Shown here one piece after another: positions 1 through 5,958 of a stretch of 6,868 bases of DNA. How positions within the stretch are numbered: position 1 is the first letter of the stretch; each line of letters opens with the position of its first letter. Below the pieces are notes generated by a model, which was not told the origin of the DNA, ran no database searches, and was given only the letters and a program-made list of their open reading frames with translations. The position numbers and the translations under genes were made by a program. Origin of the DNA: Corallincola sp. (GTDB lineage: Bacteria; Pseudomonadota; Gammaproteobacteria; Enterobacterales; Neiellaceae); contig JAGOCY010000077.1 in NCBI GenBank assembly GCA_017998495.1, forward strand, positions 1 to 6,868, in the 5' to 3' direction.

Positions 1-1
1 G

Positions 2-565
2 TTCGCACCCATCATGGTGAAGCCGGATACCCGCCGCCGGGTACCGTTCCTGGTCGAGCTCAAGAACGTGCCATTCAAGCAGCAGGAGCAGGCCCTTTAC
101 TTCATCTGCGATCGCCTGCCGCGCCGGGATGGCATCTGGCTCGATGCCCGTGGCAATGGCCAGTACCTGGCCGAACAGGCCGCCTATCGCTACGGCCAAG
201 AGGTGGTGCAGGTGATGCTGTCGGTCGGCTTCTACCGCGAGAACATGCCGCGCTTCAAGGCGGCCTTTGAAGATGACGAGCTGGAGCTGCCCAAGCACGA
301 AGACATCATCACCGACCTGGGGCAGATCCAGATCTACCGGGGCACCCCCGGCATCGACGACAGCCGCACCCAGGGCAGCGATGGCAACAAGCGTCACGGC
401 GACTCGGCAGTCGCTATCTTCCTGGCCTATCTGGCCAGCCGGGCCGAGAGCCATGTTTACGAACTGCACCGCATCGCCAAGGTGGGTGCCCCCCAGAAAG
501 ACCAGGACGGGCAACGGCAGATGAACCTGACCCGTGGCCTGCGTAACGGAGGCGGATTACTGTGA
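2..565 (+). CDS. Mu-like terminase large subunit (gp28), C-terminal part, 5' end outside window
   Basis: This is the C-terminal part of the DNA-packaging motor subunit that translocates phage DNA into the prohead and cuts it. The reading frame is open from the first bases (F-A-P-I before the Met at 14), so that Met is very probably internal and the gene begins upstream. Only the RNase H-like nuclease half is present. LDARGNG (residues 43-49 counted from the Met at 14) and GNKRHGDSAVAI (124-135, with the conserved Asp in HGD) look like the second and third acidic motifs of the nuclease. The ATPase Walker motifs would lie outside the window. The TGA stop overlaps the GTG start of the portal gene by four bases (GTGA), which implies translational coupling. 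Assignment to Mu gp28 rests on these motifs and on the portal gene downstream; other terminase families are unlikely. Confidence 0.88.
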   Translation, partial: FAPIMVKPDTRRRVPFLVELKNVPFKQQEQALYFICDRLPRRDGIWLDARGNGQYLAEQAAYRYGQEVVQVMLSVGFYRENMPRFKAAFEDDELELPKHEDIITDLGQIQIYRGTPGIDDSRTQGSDGNKRHGDSAVAIFLAYLASRAESHVYELHRIAKVGAPQKDQDGQRQMNLTRGLRNGGGLL

Positions 566-2130
566 CCACCATTCTCGATGCACGGGGCAACCCCATCAAG
601 CCCGACAAGCCGGCGCTGAGTGAAGACATCGCGCTGGCCCACACCACGAGCGTGCGCAACCCGCGCCCCAACAGCGTGGCCAGTACCATCACCCCCCAGC
701 GTCTGGCAGGCCTGCTGCGCTCGGTGGTCGATGGCAACAACCCCCAGGATTACATGACCCTGGCCGAAGAGATCGAAGAGCGGGATCTGCACTACGCATC
801 CGTGCTGCGTACCCGCAAGCTGGCTGTGGCGGCCTTGCCACCCACGGTCGAAGCCGCCAGTGAGGATGCCTTTGACAAGAAGCTGGCCGACGAAGTGCGC
901 CTGCTGATGGAGAGCGACCAGATCCCCGAGCTGTTCTTCGACCTGCTCGATGGCCTGGGCAAGGGTATGGGGGTATGCCAGATCCTGTGGGATACCACCG
1001 TCAACCCCTGGGTACCAAAGGATTACAAGTGGGTTGATCCCCGCTATCTGCGGCCAGATGCCGAGACCCTGAGCAAGATCCTGCTCATCAGTGACGATGC
1101 CCCCCAGGGCAAGCCGCTGGAACCCTACAAGTTCATCGTTCACCTGCCGCGCACCAAGTCTGGCAGCATCTGGCGCAACGGCCTGACCCGCCTTTGCGCC
1201 GTGATGTACATGCTGAAAAGCTTCACGGTGCGGGACTGGTGGGCATTCGCCGAGGTGTTTGGCATCCCCATTCGGGTGGGCAAGTACGGGCCCAATGCTA
1301 CCCCTGAGCAGATCGCTACCCTCAAGAACGCCATCGCCACCATCGCCAGCGACGCCGGCGCGGTGATCCCCGACAGCATGATGGTCGAGCTGGTCGAAAC
1401 GGCGAAGGGCAACGGCGGCGATACCCTGTTCGAGAACATGGCCCGCTGGGCAGACGAGCAGACCAGCAAGGCGGTGCTGGGCCAGACCATGACCACCGAC
1501 GATGGCAGCAGCCGTGCCCAGGCCACGGTGCATAACGAAGTGCGGCTGGACATCGCCAAGTGGGACGCCCGCCAGCTCGAAGCCACCATCAACGAGTACC
1601 TGGTAAAGCCGTTCATCGTGCTGAACTGGGGCGTGCAGAAGGTCTATCCCCGCGTCTGCATCCGGGTGCCGGAGCCGGAAGACCTCAAAATGATGGTCGA
1701 TAGCTTGATGCCGCTGATCGATCGCGGCATGAAGGTGAGCGAGAGCGCCATGCAAGACAAGTTCGGCCTGGCGGCGCCCAAGAAGGATGAAGTCACCCTG
1801 CAACCGTTGAGCGCCATGCAGGTGCAGGCTGTGCAACCCATCGCCATGAATCGCCAGCAATCACAACGCCTGGCCATCAACCGGATCCAGCAGCCGAGCG
1901 AGCAGGCCATCGACCAGCTGACCGAGGAGGCGATGAGCGACTGGGTCGAGGTAGGCGGCGAGGACTTCATGAACCCGATCATCGAACTGGCCGCCACGGC
2001 CGCCAGCTTCGACGAGTTCAATGCGGGCCTGCTGGCACTGCAAGAGTCGCTGAGCGCCGAGCAGTTCACCCAGCAGCTGGCCGATTACACCTTCCGCCTG
2101 CGTGGCATGGGGGATGTACAAGATGCCTGA
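562..2130 (+). CDS. Mu gp29-like portal protein (DUF935 family)
   Basis: Portal protein that forms the ring at the capsid vertex through which DNA enters and leaves, and which docks the terminase. The 522-residue length is close to Mu gp29 (about 510 as I recall). Family signatures seen are GMGVCQILWD (135-144), followed by a KWVDPRYL-type segment, and LGQTMTTDDGSSRAQ (306-320), the best conserved block of DUF935 portals. The C-terminal 80 or so residues are rich in Gln, Glu and Ala and look helical. The start is GTG at 562 with GGAGG at 548-552, nine bases upstream, so the gene sits directly on the terminase stop. It ends inside the start region of gp30. A long open frame on the opposite strand across this gene is a codon-bias shadow. 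Confidence 0.95.
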   Translation: MTTILDARGNPIKPDKPALSEDIALAHTTSVRNPRPNSVASTITPQRLAGLLRSVVDGNNPQDYMTLAEEIEERDLHYASVLRTRKLAVAALPPTVEAASEDAFDKKLADEVRLLMESDQIPELFFDLLDGLGKGMGVCQILWDTTVNPWVPKDYKWVDPRYLRPDAETLSKILLISDDAPQGKPLEPYKFIVHLPRTKSGSIWRNGLTRLCAVMYMLKSFTVRDWWAFAEVFGIPIRVGKYGPNATPEQIATLKNAIATIASDAGAVIPDSMMVELVETAKGNGGDTLFENMARWADEQTSKAVLGQTMTTDDGSSRAQATVHNEVRLDIAKWDARQLEATINEYLVKPFIVLNWGVQKVYPRVCIRVPEPEDLKMMVDSLMPLIDRGMKVSESAMQDKFGLAAPKKDEVTLQPLSAMQVQAVQPIAMNRQQSQRLAINRIQQPSEQAIDQLTEEAMSDWVEVGGEDFMNPIIELAATAASFDEFNAGLLALQESLSAEQFTQQLADYTFRLRGMGDVQDA

Positions 2131-2914
2131 GCCCAAGGCGTCCGCCTTTCCGCCCAAAGAGGCGCTGGACTGGTTCAAGAAAAAGGGGCTGCAGCCCGGC
2201 TTTGACTATCGCGACGTGTGGAAGGAAGAGCACGCCAACGCCTTCACCGTGGCCAAGATGCTCAACGCCGATCTGTTGGTCGAGGTGCGGGCCCTGGTCG
2301 AGCAGGCGCTGGAGCAGGGGCAGACCTATCAGCAGTTCGCCGCTGCCATCAAGCCTCTGCTGGTCAAATCCGGGTGGTGGGGCATCCAGCAGATGGACGA
2401 CCCCGCGACCGGCGAAACCCAGCGGGTGCAGCTCGGCAGCGAGGGGCGCATCAAGACCATCTACCGCACCAACATGCGCACCGCCCGCGCCGCCGGCCAG
2501 TGGCAGCGCATCGAGCGCACCAAGCGGGCCATGCCCTACCTGGTCTATCAGCTGGGGCCTGCCCGCGAGCACCGCGCTCTGCATGTGAGCTGGAACGGCA
2601 TCACCCTGCCCGTGGACGATCCCTGGTGGCAAACCCACATGCCGCCGAACGGCTGGGGCTGTCACTGCTGGGTGCGCCAGATCAGCAAGTTCGAATACGC
2701 CAAGCTGGAAGGCAACCAGGGCTATCAGTTCGCCGCCCCGAGCGATGGCACTAAGGAGTGGGCGAACAAGCGCACCGGGGAAGTGGAGGTATTGCCAAGC
2801 GGCATCGATCCTGGGTGGAACTACAACCCGGGCAAGGCCCGTCAGCAAGCCCTGAAAGCCGACTTGGCAGCCAAGGAACAAACCCTTCGCCAAACGCTCT
2901 CAGCGCCGCTGTGA
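2123..2914 (+). CDS. Mu gp30/F-like minor head protein (SPP1 gp7 family), short form
   Basis: Minor head protein of the SPP1 gp7 / Mu F family, which sits in the prohead near the portal and is linked to DNA handling and head assembly. With the ATG at 2123 it has 263 residues. The family core is clear: HVSWNG (154-159), the PPNGWGCHCW block with its Cys-X-Cys pair (174-183), and DPGWNYNPG (229-237). Start choice: 2123 has GGA eight bases upstream and overlaps the portal stop by eight bases (ATGCCTGA). In-frame alternatives are GTG 2102 and ATG 2114, both with poorer upstream signals. The protein stops about 26 residues after the NPG motif, whereas Mu F is considerably longer (about 430 residues as I recall), so a C-terminal extension is absent. 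The stop codon lies inside a terminator-like hairpin. Family assignment is firm; the exact start is not. Confidence 0.9.
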   Translation: MPEPKASAFPPKEALDWFKKKGLQPGFDYRDVWKEEHANAFTVAKMLNADLLVEVRALVEQALEQGQTYQQFAAAIKPLLVKSGWWGIQQMDDPATGETQRVQLGSEGRIKTIYRTNMRTARAAGQWQRIERTKRAMPYLVYQLGPAREHRALHVSWNGITLPVDDPWWQTHMPPNGWGCHCWVRQISKFEYAKLEGNQGYQFAAPSDGTKEWANKRTGEVEVLPSGIDPGWNYNPGKARQQALKADLAAKEQTLRQTLSAPL

Positions 2915-2921
2915 GCGTTTT
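2892..2921 (+). terminator. Probable intrinsic terminator at the end of gp30
   Basis: Left arm CGCTCTCAGC (2895-2904), loop GCC, right arm GCTGTGAGCG (2908-2917). Nine of ten pairs match, with a single T-T mismatch. The stem is flanked by AAA (2892-2894) and TTTT (2918-2921), which could extend pairing by three. The TGA stop of gp30 (2912-2914) is inside the right arm. A GC-rich stem followed by a T-run is the usual Rho-independent layout, though the T-run is only four long. The symmetric A/T flanks mean it could also work on the opposite strand. Confidence 0.65.
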
Positions 2922-2944
2922 CTGGTGCCAGCGTATTCATGAAA

Positions 2945-2966
2945 GCGCCAGAATTGAATCTGGCGC
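2945..2966. terminator. Perfect 8-bp inverted repeat (second hairpin, possible terminator)
   Basis: GCGCCAGA (2945-2952) and TCTGGCGC (2959-2966) form a perfect stem with loop ATTGAA. It is preceded by AAA and followed by CGTTTAAA, so the T-run is short and separated by two bases. It lies about 30 bases after the first hairpin and could be a back-up terminator. Because it is perfect and symmetric, an operator site is the alternative reading. Confidence 0.45.
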
Positions 2967-2967
2967 C

Positions 2968-3018
2968 GTTTAAAGGGGGTTTAAAGATGGTGTGGGGTGG
3001 TGGCAAACCCTCGATAAT
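2968..3018 (+). promoter_or_regulatory. Candidate activator-dependent late promoter (Mu PI equivalent)
   Basis: Two TTTAAA boxes (2969-2974 and 2980-2985) separated by GGGGG form a symmetric dyad whose half-sites are 11 bp apart, one helical turn. Downstream is GATAAT (3013-3018), five of six matches to TATAAT, with no acceptable -35 hexamer 16-18 bases before it. A good -10 with no -35 is typical of activator-dependent promoters. If transcription starts about seven bases after the -10, the dyad is centred near -48, where the Mor/C family of Mu activators binds. In Mu the C-activated promoter PI precedes gene I, as here. The half-sites do not match the Mu C consensus I remember (TTAT-N6-ATAA), so a diverged activator would be required. 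Inferred from position and motif only. Confidence 0.4.
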
Positions 3019-3227
3019 GGCACCGCCTCACCCTGTGCTGGATTGCCCCTCTTCTCGTCCGTCAGGATCCTGTGTACCCTGTTGATGTCCGGTCATCACC
3101 GCATCACACCCGCTTTCCGCCTCCGCTCCCAGCGAAAACCGTCATTACACCCCGTGGCCAGCGCCACCCCATCATCGACTCGTCAACACATTTGATCCCA
3201 TTCAACCCACAGCCACCTGGCGGGAGG
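3019..3227 (+). other. Gene-free C-rich leader before gene I; possible Rho loading region
   Basis: I see no credible gene here. Two open frames of 66-67 residues have no family resemblance, no convincing start signal and low-complexity content. The stretch is strikingly asymmetric: by my count 3091-3220 holds 58 C and 20 G in 130 bases, with many pyrimidine-C steps and few long runs of other bases. Such a C-over-G bubble in an untranslated leader is what Rho utilisation sites look like. It ends in the ribosome-binding site of gene I, GGGAGG at 3222-3227. Regulatory or relic DNA are both possible. Confidence 0.35.
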
Positions 3228-3234
3228 TTGTTAT

Positions 3235-4200
3235 GTGACGGAGCGAGTCATGCACCACCAACGTATCCATAAAGCCATCTGCTTTGACATGTCCCGCATG
3301 GTGGCAGAAGAACAGGGATTGTGGCTGCCGTTAATTCCGGCAGGTCAGTTCTCTGGTCGAGATGGTCGTAGCTGGAATAACTCCAACCCTGATGGCGTGG
3401 TAGCTCAGTTCGATATGAAGCTGCCTTTCGACGTTGAACACGCGACCGAAACTCGCGTAGGCAACACCGAGGCGATCGGCTGGATTGTCGAGCTGCAAAA
3501 CCGCACCGGCGAAATATGGGGGCGTGTGGAGTGGAATGGTTCCGGCAGCGAATTGCTGGAAGAGAAGAAGTTCGGCTTCTATTCGCCCGCGTTCGATTAC
3601 TTCAGTGACACTCGCGAAGTCTTTGCAATGCTCAGCGCGGGTCTGACCAACAAACCCAATCTCTATGTCCCCGCCCTCAACAGTCAAGAGGATTACACCG
3701 TGAAACTGCCCCTTATCCTGACCCAGCTGCTGGGCCTGGCTGAGGATGCCACCGCCGAACAGGCCGTGACAGCCATCAACGCCATGCAAGCGCAAAACCA
3801 GATTGCCCTCAATGCCCAGCAAGACCCGACCAAGTTCGTCCCTGCTGCCACCCATCAGCTGGCCCTGAACCGCACTCAGGAGCTGGAAAGCAAGCTGGCA
3901 GAGATCGAACAGTCCAAGGTGGATGCGCTGGTTGATGCCGCCATCACCGAAGGCAAGGTCGCCCCAGCTGACAAGGCGATGTATGTCGGCCTCTGCAGTA
4001 CCGAAGCAGGCCGCCAGCAGTTCACAGCCTGGTGCAGCCGTGCGCCGGTCATCGCCGATGCCAGCCAGGTGAACACTACCCATCAGCAGCAAGCCGGTGC
4101 ACTCAGCACCGACGAGTTGGCGCTGTGCCGCAAGATGGGTCAGACGCCCGAAGAGTACCTGGCTGCCAAGCAAGCCATGAAAGCCAAACAAGGGGAGTAA
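3235..4200 (+). CDS. Mu I-like prohead protease with C-terminal scaffold region (gp32)
   Basis: Prohead maturation protease of the Mu-like I family. It is thought to cleave the scaffold during capsid maturation, with its own C-terminal half acting as scaffold. The protein has 321 residues, shorter than Mu I (about 360 as I recall). The protease half spans about residues 15-145. PAGQFSGRDGR (35-45), DVEHAT (66-71, His69 the likely catalytic histidine), GFYSPAF (114-120, Ser117 the likely nucleophile) and GLTNKPNL (136-143) fit the family. The C-terminal half is helical and rich in Gln and Ala. GTG at 3235 has GGGAGG seven bases upstream. ATG at 3250 with GGAG six bases upstream is a serious alternative. 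An ATG at 3233 overlaps the GTG but is followed at once by TGA. The first 50 codons look less GC-biased than the neighbours, hinting at a recombination joint. Confidence 0.9.
   Translation: MTERVMHHQRIHKAICFDMSRMVAEEQGLWLPLIPAGQFSGRDGRSWNNSNPDGVVAQFDMKLPFDVEHATETRVGNTEAIGWIVELQNRTGEIWGRVEWNGSGSELLEEKKFGFYSPAFDYFSDTREVFAMLSAGLTNKPNLYVPALNSQEDYTVKLPLILTQLLGLAEDATAEQAVTAINAMQAQNQIALNAQQDPTKFVPAATHQLALNRTQELESKLAEIEQSKVDALVDAAITEGKVAPADKAMYVGLCSTEAGRQQFTAWCSRAPVIADASQVNTTHQQQAGALSTDELALCRKMGQTPEEYLAAKQAMKAKQGE
3688..3702 (+). promoter_or_regulatory. Internal ribosome-binding site and GTG start for the scaffold
   Basis: GAGG at 3688-3691, eight bases of spacer, then GTG at 3700-3702, in frame within the protease gene. 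It sits at the join between the protease domain and the scaffold domain, which is why I treat it as functional rather than chance. Confidence 0.6.
3700..4200 (+). CDS. Nested capsid scaffold (Mu Z-like), internal in-frame start in the protease gene
   Basis: In Mu, gene Z encodes a scaffold identical to the C-terminal part of protease I, made from an internal start. The same arrangement is visible here. GTG at 3700 is in frame with the protease (its residue 156) and follows GAGG (3688-3691) by eight bases, a proper ribosome-binding site inside the coding sequence. The product would have 166 residues starting (V/M)KLPLILTQLLGLAED. It has no protease motifs and is mostly predicted helix, with a likely coiled-coil-like stretch around ELESKLAEIEQSKVDAL. 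It begins exactly after the protease domain ends (NLYVPALNS), which supports a designed boundary. It should surround the portal and line the prohead before removal by the protease. The Z assignment is inferred from position, the ribosome-binding site and Mu precedent. Confidence 0.7.
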   Translation: MKLPLILTQLLGLAEDATAEQAVTAINAMQAQNQIALNAQQDPTKFVPAATHQLALNRTQELESKLAEIEQSKVDALVDAAITEGKVAPADKAMYVGLCSTEAGRQQFTAWCSRAPVIADASQVNTTHQQQAGALSTDELALCRKMGQTPEEYLAAKQAMKAKQGE

Positions 4201-4206
4201 TCCAGC

Positions 4207-5106
4207 ATGGCCTTTACCACCGCACAAATTCTGGAGGCGTTGACCGTCTCCATGTCCGCCGCCTACACCCGTGGTCTGGGCGCGATTACCCCGCAATGGA
4301 ATCGCGTGGCCACTCAGGTGCCCAGTGCCGGCAGCTCCAACTTCTACGGCTGGCTGAAAGACTTGCCCGCGATCCAGGAGTGGCTGACCACCCGCCAACT
4401 GGTCGAGGTGGGTAGCCATGGCTATCAGATCCTCAACAAGACCTTCGAGTCCTCCGTCGTCATCAAGCGCGAAGACGTGGAAGATGACCAGATCGGCAAG
4501 TATTCGGTCATCTCCGAAAACTTCGGTCGTGAAGCGGCGCTGTTCCCCGACAAGAATGTCTACGCCCTGCTGGCGGCGGGTTTCACCACCCTCTGCTATG
4601 ACGGCCAGAACTTCTTCGACAGCGACCATCCGCTGGATACCACCCCGGCCACCACCTTCTCCAACGTGGTGGGCGATCCCGGAACTGATACCGGCGCCCC
4701 CTGGTTTGTCATCGACGACATGCAGGTGGTCAAGCCCATCGTGTTCCAGGAACGCCGCCCGTTCGACTTCCAGACCATGAACGCAACCAGCGAATACACC
4801 TGGTTCAACAACAAGTTCGCGGCGGGCGTTGACGGTCGTCATGGCTACGGCTTCGGCTTCCCGCAGACCGCCATCGGCTCCAAGGCCGTGCTGGATGAGG
4901 CGAACTTCGAATCGGCCAAGACCAAGCTGGCCAGCATGAAGAAGTCCAATGGCACCCCCATCGGCACCATGGCCCGTGTGCTGGTCGTCGGCCCGAGCAA
5001 CGAAGCGGCAGCCCGCAAGCTGATCAAGCGCGAGTTCCTCGATAGCGGCGAGAGCAACATCTACTACAACAACGTCGAGATCGTGGTCAGCCCGTACCTG
5101 GTGTGA
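4207..5106 (+). CDS. Major head subunit, Mu gpT-like
   Basis: Major capsid protein that forms the icosahedral shell, of the Mu gpT family (HK97-like fold by family knowledge). The 299-residue length is close to Mu T (about 305). Family features are the N-terminal helical region MAFTTAQILEAL with SAAYTRGL, the SSNFYGWLKDLPAIQEW block (around residues 43-59), the FESSVVIKREDVEDDQIGKY block (around 80-99), and DGQNFFDSDHPLD (132-144), all typical of gpT. The start is ATG at 4207 with GGGGAG (4192-4196 region) about ten bases upstream, six bases after the protease/scaffold stop. No pro-peptide is evident. The gene is followed by a 90-base gap with alternative hairpins, suggesting that its high expression is separated from the genes that follow. 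Confidence 0.95.
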   Translation: MAFTTAQILEALTVSMSAAYTRGLGAITPQWNRVATQVPSAGSSNFYGWLKDLPAIQEWLTTRQLVEVGSHGYQILNKTFESSVVIKREDVEDDQIGKYSVISENFGREAALFPDKNVYALLAAGFTTLCYDGQNFFDSDHPLDTTPATTFSNVVGDPGTDTGAPWFVIDDMQVVKPIVFQERRPFDFQTMNATSEYTWFNNKFAAGVDGRHGYGFGFPQTAIGSKAVLDEANFESAKTKLASMKKSNGTPIGTMARVLVVGPSNEAAARKLIKREFLDSGESNIYYNNVEIVVSPYLV

Positions 5107-5123
5107 CCGGTCATCTGATGTAA

Positions 5124-5177
5124 CCACCCAGTCGGGGTGGAGCTGGCAGCACCATAGCGACGAAGCCCCGATTGTTT
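5124..5177 (+). promoter_or_regulatory. Alternative stem-loops between T and the next gene
   Basis: Two pairings compete for the same bases. CCACCC (5124-5129) can pair with GGGTGG (5135-5140) around a five-base loop. TCGGGG (5132-5137) can instead pair with CCCCGA (5166-5171), which is followed by TTGTTT (5172-5177). A small GCT-GGC-AGC hairpin (5142-5150) could nest in the larger one. The second fold resembles a weak terminator or attenuator that would lower expression after T. Neither has a clean T-run, so this may be only a transcript-stabilising 3' structure. Confidence 0.3.
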
Positions 5178-5196
5178 GCCCAACCTGGAGAGCCCC

Positions 5197-5451
5197 ATGG
5201 CCACGACCACCAAAGCGCTGAGTGCCGATGCCTGGACGCTGATCTCTGCTGCCGGCAGTGGCACGCTGGAAAACCAGACCAACCAGTATGTGCTCTATCG
5301 CGCCGACGCATCCTTGCCTGACCCGAGCGTAACCGTGGGCCACAAACTGATGCACGGTCAGCGTGAAAGCTGGAGCTTTGACCCAGCCCAGAATATCTAT
5401 GGCCGCCTGGTGCAATCCGGCAGCGGCGTGCTGGTTGTGACGGAGGGCTAA
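5197..5451 (+). CDS. Small uncharacterised head-region protein (84 residues)
   Basis: I cannot name this gene. It encodes 84 residues with no cysteine, no signal peptide and no membrane segment. The middle and C-terminal parts alternate polar and hydrophobic residues with aromatics (YVLYRADASLP 31-41, SWSFDPAQNIYGRLV 58-72, GVLVVTEG 77-84), which suggests a small beta-rich fold. The start is ATG at 5197, with GGAG at 5187-5190 six bases upstream. The frame is open further up to a TTG at 5176, but that lacks a comparable signal. The gene lies between the major head gene and another small structural-looking gene, with only three bases to the next start, so a capsid accessory or decoration role is plausible. 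Mu itself has no gene here. Function is inferred from position only. Confidence 0.75.
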   Translation: MATTTKALSADAWTLISAAGSGTLENQTNQYVLYRADASLPDPSVTVGHKLMHGQRESWSFDPAQNIYGRLVQSGSGVLVVTEG

Positions 5452-5454
5452 GCG

Positions 5455-5958
5455 ATGCCATTCGGGAAGGCGTTCGTCTACCAGGCGCCCAAGCGCAAGA
5501 AGACCGAGGTGTTCTGGTCGGGTATCACCGGCCTGACGCTGACGGCCGACACCGATTACAACCTGGTCGCCCTGCTCAAGGCGCTGCCTGCCCCGGCATT
5601 CGGCACCCTGGCCCCGTTCTTCAACACGGTGAGCAACAAGCTCAACGCCTACAACGACAACGCCAGTTTGATGTTCAAGCTCAACCTGGCCGGGCTTTGG
5701 TCTGCGGCGACCGAAAACCGCAGCATGCAGCTCGACTTTCTCGGTACCAATGGCAACCGCCTGGTGGCCAGCCGTGACGCCGCCGTGCTGCCTGATGTGG
5801 TCACCCTGGCCACCTTTTTCAGCATCGATCGCGATGGCGGCATCGTCACCAATGGGACGACCCCGATCATCCGCAGCAACAACGGCAGCTACACCCCGTC
5901 AGCAATCCTGCTGATCGCCGAGCAGGCCACCCGACAGACCCAGATTTCGGCGGTGTAA
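5455..5958 (+). CDS. Uncharacterised beta-rich head-region protein (167 residues), possible capsid decoration
   Basis: Not a gene I can name. The ATG at 5455 follows GGAGG (5442-5446) by eight bases; that site lies inside the end of the upstream gene, three bases after whose stop this one begins, so the pair is probably translated together. The 167 residues contain a basic N-terminal patch (PKRKK 12-16) and then repeated beta-strand-like segments: FFNTVSNKLNAYNDNASLMFKL (55-76 region), RSMQLDFLGTNGNRLVASRD (89-108), TFFSIDRDGGIVTNGTTP (120-137) and YTPSAILLIAEQ (146-157). The look is of an extracellular-type beta-sandwich or jelly roll, as in trimeric capsid decoration or fibre proteins. That structural reading is inference. 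There is no signal peptide and no transmembrane helix. Location after the major capsid gene supports a virion component. Confidence 0.78.
   Translation: MPFGKAFVYQAPKRKKTEVFWSGITGLTLTADTDYNLVALLKALPAPAFGTLAPFFNTVSNKLNAYNDNASLMFKLNLAGLWSAATENRSMQLDFLGTNGNRLVASRDAAVLPDVVTLATFFSIDRDGGIVTNGTTPIIRSNNGSYTPSAILLIAEQATRQTQISAV

Noticed and set aside
457..1860. Minus-strand open frame of 467 codons opposite the portal gene
   Set aside because: The plus strand here encodes an unmistakable DUF935 portal; the antisense product is low-complexity and resembles nothing known.
2218..2754. Alternative-frame open frames inside gp30 (128 and 178 codons)
   Set aside because: Arg/Ala/Ser-rich shadow translations of a conserved minor head gene.
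3082..3110. TTGATG as a -35 element of a standard promoter in the leader
   Set aside because: No -10-like hexamer at a suitable distance downstream.
2992..3272. Two overlapping plus-strand frames of 66-67 codons in the gap before gene I
   Set aside because: Pro/Ser/His-rich composition from C-rich DNA, poor start signals and no recognisable motif; better explained as leader or relic DNA.
3331..5415. Very long open frame on the minus strand (694 codons)
   Set aside because: It runs antisense across gene I, T and the next small gene, including a gap, with no family resemblance and no start signal. It is a by-product of the GC-rich codon pattern of the real genes.
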